A stretch of 13,892 nt of DNA from Hydrogenothermaceae bacterium. Its GTDB lineage: Bacteria; Aquificota; Aquificae; Hydrogenothermales; Hydrogenothermaceae. The notes below the pieces were generated by a model that saw only the letters and a list, made by a program, of their open reading frames with translations, was not told the DNA's origin and searched no databases. This document shows, in pieces, positions 8,581 through 13,892 of the stretch (positions are counted from its first letter, which is position 1; every line of letters starts with the position of its first letter). The stretch is taken from assembly GCA_026984415.1 (NCBI GenBank), contig JALSSE010000175.1, positions 1-13,892 on the forward strand, read 5' to 3'. Made by a program: the position numbers and the translations under genes.

Positions 8581-8628
8581 TTTTTAATTTTACTGAACAA
8601 ATATTGAAATTTAACGGTTTTTATTTTA

Positions 8629-8637
8629 TGCTATAAA
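8629..8637 (+). promoter_or_regulatory. Candidate extended -10 promoter of rplS
   Basis: TGCTATAAA matches an extended -10 (TGn plus TATAAA) and would start transcription near 8644, about 22 nt before the rplS ATG. No convincing -35 exists at 16-18 bp, which is acceptable for an extended -10 promoter. Read-through from the tRNA operon is an alternative. Confidence 0.45.
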
Positions 8638-8665
8638 GTTACAAATTCCTAAACTGGAGGACAAA

Positions 8666-9052
8666 ATGAACGCTGTAATTAGAGAATTAGAAGAAGCATA
8701 TTTACCTAAAGATTGGCCTGATTTCAGACCGGGAGATACTGTAAAAGTATACGTAAAAGTTAAGGAAAGAAATAAAGAAAGAATTCAGGTTTTTGAAGGT
8801 GATGTTATAAGAATAAAGGGAAGTGGAACAGGAAAAACATTCACAGTAAGAAAAGTATCTTACGGTGTTGGAATAGAAAGAATTTTCCCTTTTGGCTGTC
8901 CTTCAATTGATAAAGTTGAAGTAGTTAAAAGAGGTAAAGTCAGAAGAGCTAAACTTTACTACCTCAGAGAACTTAAAGGTAAAGCTGCTAAGATTAAAGA
9001 AATTAAAGAGTGGGAACTTAGAAGAAGAAAAGAAGGTAATCAAAACAAATAA
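8666..9052 (+). CDS. rplS: Large ribosomal subunit protein bL19
   Basis: Structural protein of the 50S subunit, lying at the 30S interface. 128 residues, slightly longer than the 114-residue E. coli L19, with a charged C-terminal tail ([15 protein letters not shown]). Conserved segments: [15 protein letters not shown] (20-34), [31 protein letters not shown] and [20 protein letters not shown]. The ATG follows CTGGAGG with a 5-nt spacer. The common upstream partners rpsP-rimM-trmD are absent, and the gene instead has its own promoter region after the tRNAs. It leads into rnhB and yraN. Confidence 0.97.
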   Translation: MNAVIRELEEAYLPKDWPDFRPGDTVKVYVKVKERNKERIQVFEGDVIRIKGSGTGKTFTVRKVSYGVGIERIFPFGCPSIDKVEVVKRGKVRRAKLYYLRELKGKAAKIKEIKEWELRRRKEGNQNK

Positions 9053-9056
9053 TTTA

Positions 9057-9638
9057 ATGAACCAGATTGAAAAATCTCTATTTTCAAAAGGTTATAAAAA
9101 AATTGTAGGAATAGATGAAGCAGGACGAGGACCTCTTGCAGGTCCTGTTGTTGCTGCTGCTGTAATTTTCAATCCAGAAACAAAACCTTTTATCCAAAAA
9201 GACTCTAAAAAACTTTCTGAAAAAAAAAGAAAAGAACTCTTTGAAATAATTAAAAAAGAAGCTGTTTCAGTTGGGATTGGAGTTGTAGATAACAGCATAA
9301 TAGACAAAATAAACATCTATCAGGCAACAAAACTTGCAATGAAAAGGGCTTTAGAAGACCTTAAAACAGATTATGATTACATAATCACCGATTATATTAA
9401 ATTCGAACCTTACCCACACATTTCATTAAAAAAAGCTGATGAAAAAAGCCATTCTGTTGCTGCTGCAAGTATAATTGCAAAAGTTTACAGAGATGAAATA
9501 ATGAAATACTGGGCAAAAATATATCCTTCTTTTTCTTTTGATAAACACAAAGGATATCCAACAAAACAACATATACAGGAAATAAAAAAATATGGAATAA
9601 CCCCAATCCATAGAAAATCCTTCAGACTGGAATACTAA
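9057..9638 (+). CDS. rnhB: Ribonuclease HII
   Basis: Endonuclease cutting the RNA strand of RNA-DNA hybrids and at single ribonucleotides in DNA, with divalent metal. 193 residues. The DEDD catalytic set is complete: D20 and E21 in GIDEAGRGPLAGPV, D112 in YIITDYIKF, and D146 in VYRDEIM. DSKKLSEKKR (49-58) and ADEKSHSVAAASIIAKVYRD (127-146) are family signatures. The ATG lies 4 nt after the rplS stop without a clear Shine-Dalgarno, so it is probably translated by coupling. yraN starts one base after its stop. Confidence 0.96.
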   Translation: MNQIEKSLFSKGYKKIVGIDEAGRGPLAGPVVAAAVIFNPETKPFIQKDSKKLSEKKRKELFEIIKKEAVSVGIGVVDNSIIDKINIYQATKLAMKRALEDLKTDYDYIITDYIKFEPYPHISLKKADEKSHSVAAASIIAKVYRDEIMKYWAKIYPSFSFDKHKGYPTKQHIQEIKKYGITPIHRKSFRLEY

Positions 9639-9639
9639 G

Positions 9640-9996
9640 TTGAATAAAAAAGAAATTGGGAATGAAAAGGAAAATTTAGCTGAAGAATTTTTAAAAAATA
9701 ACGGCTATAAAATACTTGAAAGGAATTATTCAACAAAATTTGGAGAAATAGACATAATAGCCTATAAAGAAAACACATTAATTTTTATTGAGGTAAGAAG
9801 CAAAAGTTATAATTACTTTGGTAAACCGTTTGAAACAGTAGATAAAAAGAAAATTAAAAAAATTGTAAAAACTGCACAGAAATATATTCTTCAGAATAAA
9901 CTCCAAAACTTTGATATAAGATTTGATGTTATATCTGTAGAAAAAGAAAAAATAAACCACATAAAATCAGCTTTTGACCTTGATTATATTTCTTAA
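9640..9996 (+). CDS. YraN/UPF0102 family nuclease-fold protein
   Basis: 118 residues. The UPF0102 family has a restriction-endonuclease-like core, but its cellular substrate is not established. Here KENLAEEFLKNNGYKILERN (10-29) is the conserved N-terminal helix. FGEIDIIA (34-41) supplies the acidic pair and LIFIEVRSK (47-55) the E-x-[KR] strand of the PD-(D/E)xK core. The TTG start at 9640 lies one base past the rnhB stop, and rplS-rnhB-yraN is a common bacterial gene order. Its last 4 bases overlap the 3' end of the opposing mtnP gene, with both stop codons lying in the sequence TTAA. Confidence 0.9.
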   Translation: MNKKEIGNEKENLAEEFLKNNGYKILERNYSTKFGEIDIIAYKENTLIFIEVRSKSYNYFGKPFETVDKKKIKKIVKTAQKYILQNKLQNFDIRFDVISVEKEKINHIKSAFDLDYIS

Positions 9997-10835
9997 ATAG
10001 CTGCACCTTTTAATACTTCTTCACAATTACAGCTAAATTCAGAAGGTAAATTTTCAACAAAAGAAATTATAATCTTTTTCAAATCTTCATTTTTCTGTTT
10101 CATCATTTCTATCACTTCTTCTGATGTTAACCTTTCTCCAGTTATTCCAGCAGCTAAGTTTGTAATTACGCTAATTGAAGCAAAGTGCATATTTAACTCC
10201 CTTGCAAGAACAATTTCAGGAACAAGTGTCATACCAACTATATCTGCTCCTAATGTTTTTAAAGCTCTTATTTCTGCTGAAGTTTCTAACCTTGGTCCTT
10301 CCATTGCTGCATAAGTTCCACTGAAGTGATATCTGTAGTTATTCTCTTCACAAACTAAAGCCAATGTGTTTCTCATATCTTTACAAAAAGGTTCTGTAAC
10401 ATCAATATGAACAACCCTTTCATTTTCCATATATTCTTTTACAAGGTCGTTGTTTTTGTCATCTAAGTCTGTAATTGTATAAATTCCTTCATAAAAAGTT
10501 ACAGGTCTAACTTTTGTAAAATCTAAAAACTGGTCAGAAATAACAAAATCACCTGGTTTTAATAAAGAATTAATTCCACCAACAGCACTTATAGAAAGAA
10601 TTTTATTAACCCCTAATTTCCTAAAACCCCATAAATTTGCCCTGTAGTTTATTAAATGTGGTGGGTATTTATGTCCTTTTCCATGTCTTGGTAAAAAAAT
10701 TACCCTTTTATCTTTATACTCAGTGATTATATACTTATCAGAAGGTTCTCCAAAAGGTGTCATTACATCAACTTCTTCAATTAATTTTAATCCTTCAATT
10801 TCATAAAGTCCGCTTCCACCGATTATTCCAACCAA
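9993..10835 (-). CDS. mtnP: MtnP-family nucleoside phosphorylase (MTA, MTI or 6-oxopurine)
   Basis: 280 residues. Family members cleave nucleosides with phosphate; MTA phosphorylase yields adenine and the 5-methylthioribose 1-phosphate used by MtnA. Motifs: IIGGSGLYEIEG (4-15); phosphate site PRHGKGHKYPPHLINYRANLW (49-69); SAVGGIN (83-89); SDQFLDFT (100-107); YAAMEGPRLETSAEIR (175-190); GMTLVPEIVLARE (201-213). At the base-binding position it reads VITNLAAGI (223-231), with N226 where adenine-specific MTAPs have Asp in T-D-Y-D. That resembles the 6-oxopurine or methylthioinosine branch. A C-terminal CxC pair (C269, C271) resembles that of thermostable archaeal homologues. TTG start with a GAGAGGG Shine-Dalgarno 8 nt upstream. 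The family is certain; the substrate is not. Confidence 0.9.
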   Translation of the reverse strand: MVGIIGGSGLYEIEGLKLIEEVDVMTPFGEPSDKYIITEYKDKRVIFLPRHGKGHKYPPHLINYRANLWGFRKLGVNKILSISAVGGINSLLKPGDFVISDQFLDFTKVRPVTFYEGIYTITDLDDKNNDLVKEYMENERVVHIDVTEPFCKDMRNTLALVCEENNYRYHFSGTYAAMEGPRLETSAEIRALKTLGADIVGMTLVPEIVLARELNMHFASISVITNLAAGITGERLTSEEVIEMMKQKNEDLKKIIISFVENLPSEFSCNCEEVLKGAAI

Positions 10836-10860
10836 TCTTTAACCCTCTCTTTCTAATTAA

Positions 10861-10880
10861 TGTAATATAATATTATAAAT
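10861..10880. promoter_or_regulatory. Candidate divergent promoter region, mtnP and the 124-residue gene
   Basis: The 71-bp intergenic region holds TATAAT on the plus strand (10866-10871), TATAAA (10874-10879), and TATAAT on the minus strand (10877-10872). Good -35 matches are missing in both directions, and the stretch is almost pure A/T, so chance matches are likely. Confidence 0.35.
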
Positions 10881-10906
10881 TAAATATCTAAAAGGAGAGG
10901 GAAACA

Positions 10907-11281
10907 TTGGAAAACAGGGTTAATCTTGACAGAGAAACAATTGAAGAAAACAAAAGAAAAAAAGGAATTTTAGAAGCAATTAAGGAAGCATTAAGAGAGT
11001 CAAAACCAGACTTGAAATTTGCAGGAGCTGCTGTTTTTGAGCTTGGGAAAGAACATGCAGTAGTTTTACTTTTAGATGAAGAGGAAAATCCAGTAGGAGA
11101 TATTCTTATAGATTTAAAAGAAGAAATTGCAATTAAAAATCCAAAAGAATTTAAGGTTAAAATTAAAACTGAGCCTCAGGGAATGCTCCATTATGAACTT
11201 GAAGAAGATGGTCATAAATATGAAGGAAAAGCAATACTCTTAACTCCGTGGATTTCATATAAAGAAATTTACAATAAATAA
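10907..11281 (+). CDS. Hypothetical protein, 124 residues
   Basis: I do not recognise this family. The protein is soluble, with no signal peptide, membrane helix or cysteines. Residues 1-33 are highly charged and helical (ETIEENKRKKGILEAIKEAL). Then come probable beta strands: LKFAGAAVFELG (36-47), HAVVLLLDEEENPVGDILIDL (50-70), FKVKIKTEP, MLHYELEEDG, and YEGKAILLTPW near the C-terminus. This pattern suggests a small alpha-plus-beta domain with a carboxylate-rich surface. The TTG start is supported by a strong AAAGGAGAGG 6 nt upstream. It is divergent from mtnP and 125 bp from secD. Coding reality is supported by the ribosome site and codon use like its neighbours. Confidence 0.8.
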   Translation: MENRVNLDRETIEENKRKKGILEAIKEALRESKPDLKFAGAAVFELGKEHAVVLLLDEEENPVGDILIDLKEEIAIKNPKEFKVKIKTEPQGMLHYELEEDGHKYEGKAILLTPWISYKEIYNK

Positions 11282-11331
11282 TCTACTCACTAATACGTTT
11301 TACAGACACTTTTAGTCTCTTTTCTTTAAAT

Positions 11332-11365
11332 TATAATGACTTATTGTCCAATTTGTGTTTATAAT
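11332..11365 (+). promoter_or_regulatory. Candidate promoter of secDF
   Basis: The 125-bp gap before secD has two TATAAT boxes (11332-11337 and 11360-11365). The second lies 18 bp after ATGACT (11336-11341), a 4-of-6 match to TTGACA. Start near 11372 would leave a leader of about 35 nt. A weak 4-bp hairpin (AGAC...GTCT, 11305-11319) followed by T-rich sequence could end the preceding gene but is not convincing. I see no recognisable riboswitch. Confidence 0.45.
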
Positions 11366-11406
11366 ATTACTTTGTTTACTAAAATTAACTCTAAAGGGGA
11401 AGTTGA

Positions 11407-12948
11407 TTGAAAATAGATATTAAAGTTAAACTACTTATCATTTTTGCCATTTTGGTAGCTTCACTTTACTTCATTTTTACAAAACCACTTAAACTTGGTT
11501 TAGACCTTCAAGGTGGAATGAGTATAACTTTACAGGTTGATGTAGACCATGTTATCAAAACCCAGTACCAACAACTACTGAAAGATATTGAAAGTAAGCT
11601 AAAAGAAAAAGGAATAGATGTACTTTCTGGAAAAGTATTAGACACAAAGGGTATCGTTGTATCCCTTTTAGACCCTACAAAAATGGATAAAGCTATAAAA
11701 GTATTAAAAGACGAATTTCCCCAAATAGATATATCTGAAAAAGATGGTAACCTTTTTATAAAATTCAGTGATTGGGAACTGAAAAGAATAAAAAATCTAA
11801 CTATGCAACAGGCTGTTGAAACACTTAGAAATCGTATTGATGAATTTGGTACATTATCCCCTAATATAGCAAGGAAAGGTGATAATAGAATACTTGTTGA
11901 GCTACCGGGAGTTGTTGACCCAGAAAGGGCAAAAGCAATAATAGGAAAAACAGCCCAGTTAGAACTTAAAGAAGTTGTAGATTTTGCATATTCAAAAGAA
12001 GAACTACTAAAAAGATATCCAAATGGTTTACCTGAAGGTACAGAAATATTAGAAGGTGTACCGGAAAAAAGAAATGGAAAGGTAATACAGGAATGGTTCC
12101 TTGTAAAGAAAACACCTTTAATTACTGGAGCTATGCTAAAAGATGCAAGGGCAACAGTTGACCAGGGTGGAAAACCAGCCGTTAACTTTGAATTGACTTC
12201 AGAAGGTGCAAAAATATTTGGTGAAGCTACTGCTAAAATGATAGGAAAAAGGCTTGCAATTGTTCTTGACAACAAAGTCATATCAGCACCTGTAATAAGG
12301 TCAAGAATTTCTTCATCTGGTCAGATAACAGGTGATTTTACAACAGAAGAAGCAAATGACCTTGCTGTTATTCTAAGGGCTGGAGCTTTACCTGCCCCAG
12401 TTAAGATATTAGAAGAAACAGTTATTGGTCCTACTTTAGGAAAAGATTCTATAATGAAAACAGTAAAAGCGGGTATTGCGGCACTTATAATTGTTGGTCT
12501 TTTTATGCTCTGGAGGTACGCCATATCTGGTTTCATATCAATAATTGCCCTTATGTTTAACGGTCTTCTTTTATGGGCTGCAATGGTTTTATTAGATGTA
12601 ACCCTTACCTTACCTGGTATTGCAGGTATTATACTTAACATCGGTATGGCAGTTGATGCAAACGTAATAATATTTGAGAGAATTAAAGAAGAACTACGGA
12701 CAGGAAAAACATTAAGGGTTGCAATAAATGAAGGTTTCAAAAGGGCTTTTGATGCAATTGTTGATGCACAGGTTACGACTTTAATTGCTGCATTTGTTCT
12801 TTTCCAGTTTGGTACAGGACCTTTAAAAGGATTTGCTGCAACGTTATCAATAGGTACAATTACTTCTATATTTACAGCGGTATTTGTAACAAAAGTATTC
12901 CTTGACCTTATATTAGGTGGAAGAAAATACCTTAAATATGCATTTTAA
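11407..12948 (+). CDS. secD: Protein translocase subunit SecD
   Basis: Inner-membrane component of SecDF, which uses the proton motive force to help pull proteins out of SecYEG on the periplasmic side. 513 residues. TM1 is at about 8-25 (LLIIFAILVASLYFIF), followed by LKLGLDLQGGMSITLQV (28-44). The large periplasmic region (about 45-345) includes NRILVELPGVVDPERA, NFELTSEGAKIF and GQITGDFTTEEANDLAVILR. A C-terminal five-helix block (about 355-505) carries the conserved GMAVDANVIIFERIKEEL motif with D417, in the helix implicated in proton transfer. The TTG start at 11407 follows AAAGGGGA with a 6-nt spacer. secF follows 12 nt later. yajC, often upstream, is not seen. Confidence 0.96.
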   Translation: MKIDIKVKLLIIFAILVASLYFIFTKPLKLGLDLQGGMSITLQVDVDHVIKTQYQQLLKDIESKLKEKGIDVLSGKVLDTKGIVVSLLDPTKMDKAIKVLKDEFPQIDISEKDGNLFIKFSDWELKRIKNLTMQQAVETLRNRIDEFGTLSPNIARKGDNRILVELPGVVDPERAKAIIGKTAQLELKEVVDFAYSKEELLKRYPNGLPEGTEILEGVPEKRNGKVIQEWFLVKKTPLITGAMLKDARATVDQGGKPAVNFELTSEGAKIFGEATAKMIGKRLAIVLDNKVISAPVIRSRISSSGQITGDFTTEEANDLAVILRAGALPAPVKILEETVIGPTLGKDSIMKTVKAGIAALIIVGLFMLWRYAISGFISIIALMFNGLLLWAAMVLLDVTLTLPGIAGIILNIGMAVDANVIIFERIKEELRTGKTLRVAINEGFKRAFDAIVDAQVTTLIAAFVLFQFGTGPLKGFAATLSIGTITSIFTAVFVTKVFLDLILGGRKYLKYAF

Positions 12949-12960
12949 CAGGGGAATGAA

Positions 12961-13881
12961 ATGAGAAATTTTTTAAATACACCTCCAAAAATAGATTTTT
13001 TAAAAATAAGAAAATACGCTTATATAGCATCAACGCTGGTAGTACTTGCGAGTATCATTTTAATGTTTACAAAAGGTTTTAACCTTGGATTAGATTTTAC
13101 AGGGGGAACATCCATTCAGGTCAAATTTAAAGAACCTATAACAACGGCAGAACTCAGAAAAACCCTTGCTACTGTTAATCTTCAAGATGCATTAATACAG
13201 GAAGTAGGAAAAGGGACAAACGAATTTGAAATAAGGGTAAGCATAAATAAAGGTAGCTCTTCTGAAATTTTAGCAAAAGTTAAAAAAGCTTTAAACGAAA
13301 AGTATAAAGATAAGTATGAAATAAGAAAAGTTGAATTCATTGGTTCAATAGTAGGAGAAGAGTTGAGAAAAGCAAGTATATACTCAATTGTAGCTGTAAT
13401 GTTTGCTATTCTTTTATATGTTGGATATAGATTTGAGCCAATTTTTGCAATAGCAGCAGTAGTACCTCTATTCCACGATGCAATAATAACACTTGGATTT
13501 TTCTCTTTATTAGGAGAAGAAGTTAATTTATCTGTAATTGCTGCAATTTTAACTGTTTTAGGATATTCATTAAACGATACAATAATTGTATTTGATAGAA
13601 TTAGAGAAAATTTAAGGTTAAGGGGAAGAAAAAATTTAGTAAATCTAATTAACCAGAGTATTAATGAGAACTTATCAAGGACAATAATAACCTCAGGAAC
13701 TACATTATTTTCTGTAATTGCTTTATATTTATTTGGAGGAGAATCTTTAAAAGGATTCTCCCTTGCATTAATAATAGGTATAGTAGTTGGTACTTATTCT
13801 TCTATATATGTTGCTGCACCTATTGTAATAGAATTGGAAAACTATATTAAAAATAAAAAAATGGCTGCTGCCAAATCGTAA
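12961..13881 (+). CDS. secF: Protein translocase subunit SecF
   Basis: Partner of SecD in the inner membrane; the two act as one proton-driven translocation aid. 306 residues, typical of stand-alone SecF. TM1 (about 19-35, YIASTLVVLASIILMF) is followed by GFNLGLDFTGGTSIQVKF (39-56), the SecF signature. A periplasmic domain runs to about residue 135 and ends with VEFIGSIVGEELRKASIYS. Five further membrane helices follow, with the conserved GYSLNDTIIVFDRIRENLR segment (201-219) carrying D206. The ATG at 12961 is preceded by CAGGGGAATGAA. Complete, ending 11 bases before the window edge. Confidence 0.96.
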   Translation: MRNFLNTPPKIDFLKIRKYAYIASTLVVLASIILMFTKGFNLGLDFTGGTSIQVKFKEPITTAELRKTLATVNLQDALIQEVGKGTNEFEIRVSINKGSSSEILAKVKKALNEKYKDKYEIRKVEFIGSIVGEELRKASIYSIVAVMFAILLYVGYRFEPIFAIAAVVPLFHDAIITLGFFSLLGEEVNLSVIAAILTVLGYSLNDTIIVFDRIRENLRLRGRKNLVNLINQSINENLSRTIITSGTTLFSVIALYLFGGESLKGFSLALIIGIVVGTYSSIYVAAPIVIELENYIKNKKMAAAKS

Positions 13882-13892
13882 AGGAGAAAGAT
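13880..13892 (+). promoter_or_regulatory. Shine-Dalgarno of a gene beyond the right edge
   Basis: AAAGGAGAAAGAT follows the secF stop directly. The AAAGGAGA core is the strongest ribosome-site form used by other genes here (before mtnA and the 124-residue gene), so a third gene of the secDF operon probably starts within a few bases of the edge. Confidence 0.5.

Noticed and set aside
9397..9611. Two minus-strand frames inside rnhB
   Set aside because: They mirror the RNase HII catalytic region and are hydrophobic, low-complexity antisense translations.
11305..11325. Terminator after the 124-residue gene (AGAC...GTCT plus T-rich tail)
   Set aside because: The stem is only 4 bp of mixed pairs with a 7-nt loop, too weak to call in AT-rich DNA.
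11282..11406. Riboswitch or small RNA upstream of secD
   Set aside because: The 125-bp gap is AT-rich with promoter-like boxes but has no stable long stem or known aptamer core that I can see.
11508..12281. 257-codon open frame on the minus strand within secD
   Set aside because: It lies wholly antisense to the well-conserved SecD periplasmic domain, has Ser/Phe/Ile-rich low-information content and matches nothing recognisable. It is a shadow of secD codon bias.

Overview
The window is a compact stretch of chromosome from an AT-rich bacterium. It looks like a thermophilic member of the Aquificota, most plausibly Hydrogenothermaceae (Sulfurihydrogenibium-like). That placement is an inference from base composition, protein style (Lys/Glu/Ile-rich, Arg mostly AGA/AGG), very GC-rich tRNA stems in an AT-rich background, and a CxC-tailed nucleoside phosphorylase like those of thermophiles. 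No database comparison was made. There is no sign of a mobile element, prophage, CRISPR array, rRNA or defence island, and no gene-free stretch reaches 300 bases.

Layout. The left edge holds the N-terminal part of a leftward membrane-anchored gene, probably of the PilZ-associated type, with a TTG start at 371. A rightward pair follows: a glutathione-synthase-like ATP-grasp gene (505-1545) and murI (1557-2342). These converge on leftward gap (2373-3380) across a compact hairpin terminator. Rightward again come a diverged AbiEii-like nucleotidyltransferase-fold gene (3470-4168), mtnA (4184-5242), yvcK (5285-6268), nadB (6268-7848) and infC (7851-8378), tightly packed with short gaps or overlaps. 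infC has no ATG, GTG or TTG at its proper N-terminus and appears to start at ATT (7851) or ATA (7845).

A consensus promoter (TTGACA, 17 bp, TATAAT) two bases after infC drives tRNA-Lys(TTT) and tRNA-Glu(TTC). A second promoter leads into rplS, rnhB and yraN. yraN overlaps the end of leftward mtnP (9993-10835) by 4 bp. mtnP is divergent from an unrecognised 124-residue gene (10907-11281). secD and secF (11407-13881) close the window, and a Shine-Dalgarno-like sequence at the right edge suggests another gene just beyond it.

Functional themes. These are housekeeping functions: thiol chemistry, peptidoglycan precursor supply, central carbon metabolism, NAD synthesis, methylthio-nucleoside salvage (mtnA and mtnP, unlinked in orientation), translation (infC, two tRNAs, rplS), RNA/DNA maintenance (rnhB, yraN) and protein export (secDF). 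TTG start codons are frequent (six genes). I found no clear undescribed multi-gene system. The points most worth a second look are the infC start, the altered motif of the nucleotidyltransferase-like protein, the substrate class of the MtnP homologue, and the unrecognised 124-residue protein.
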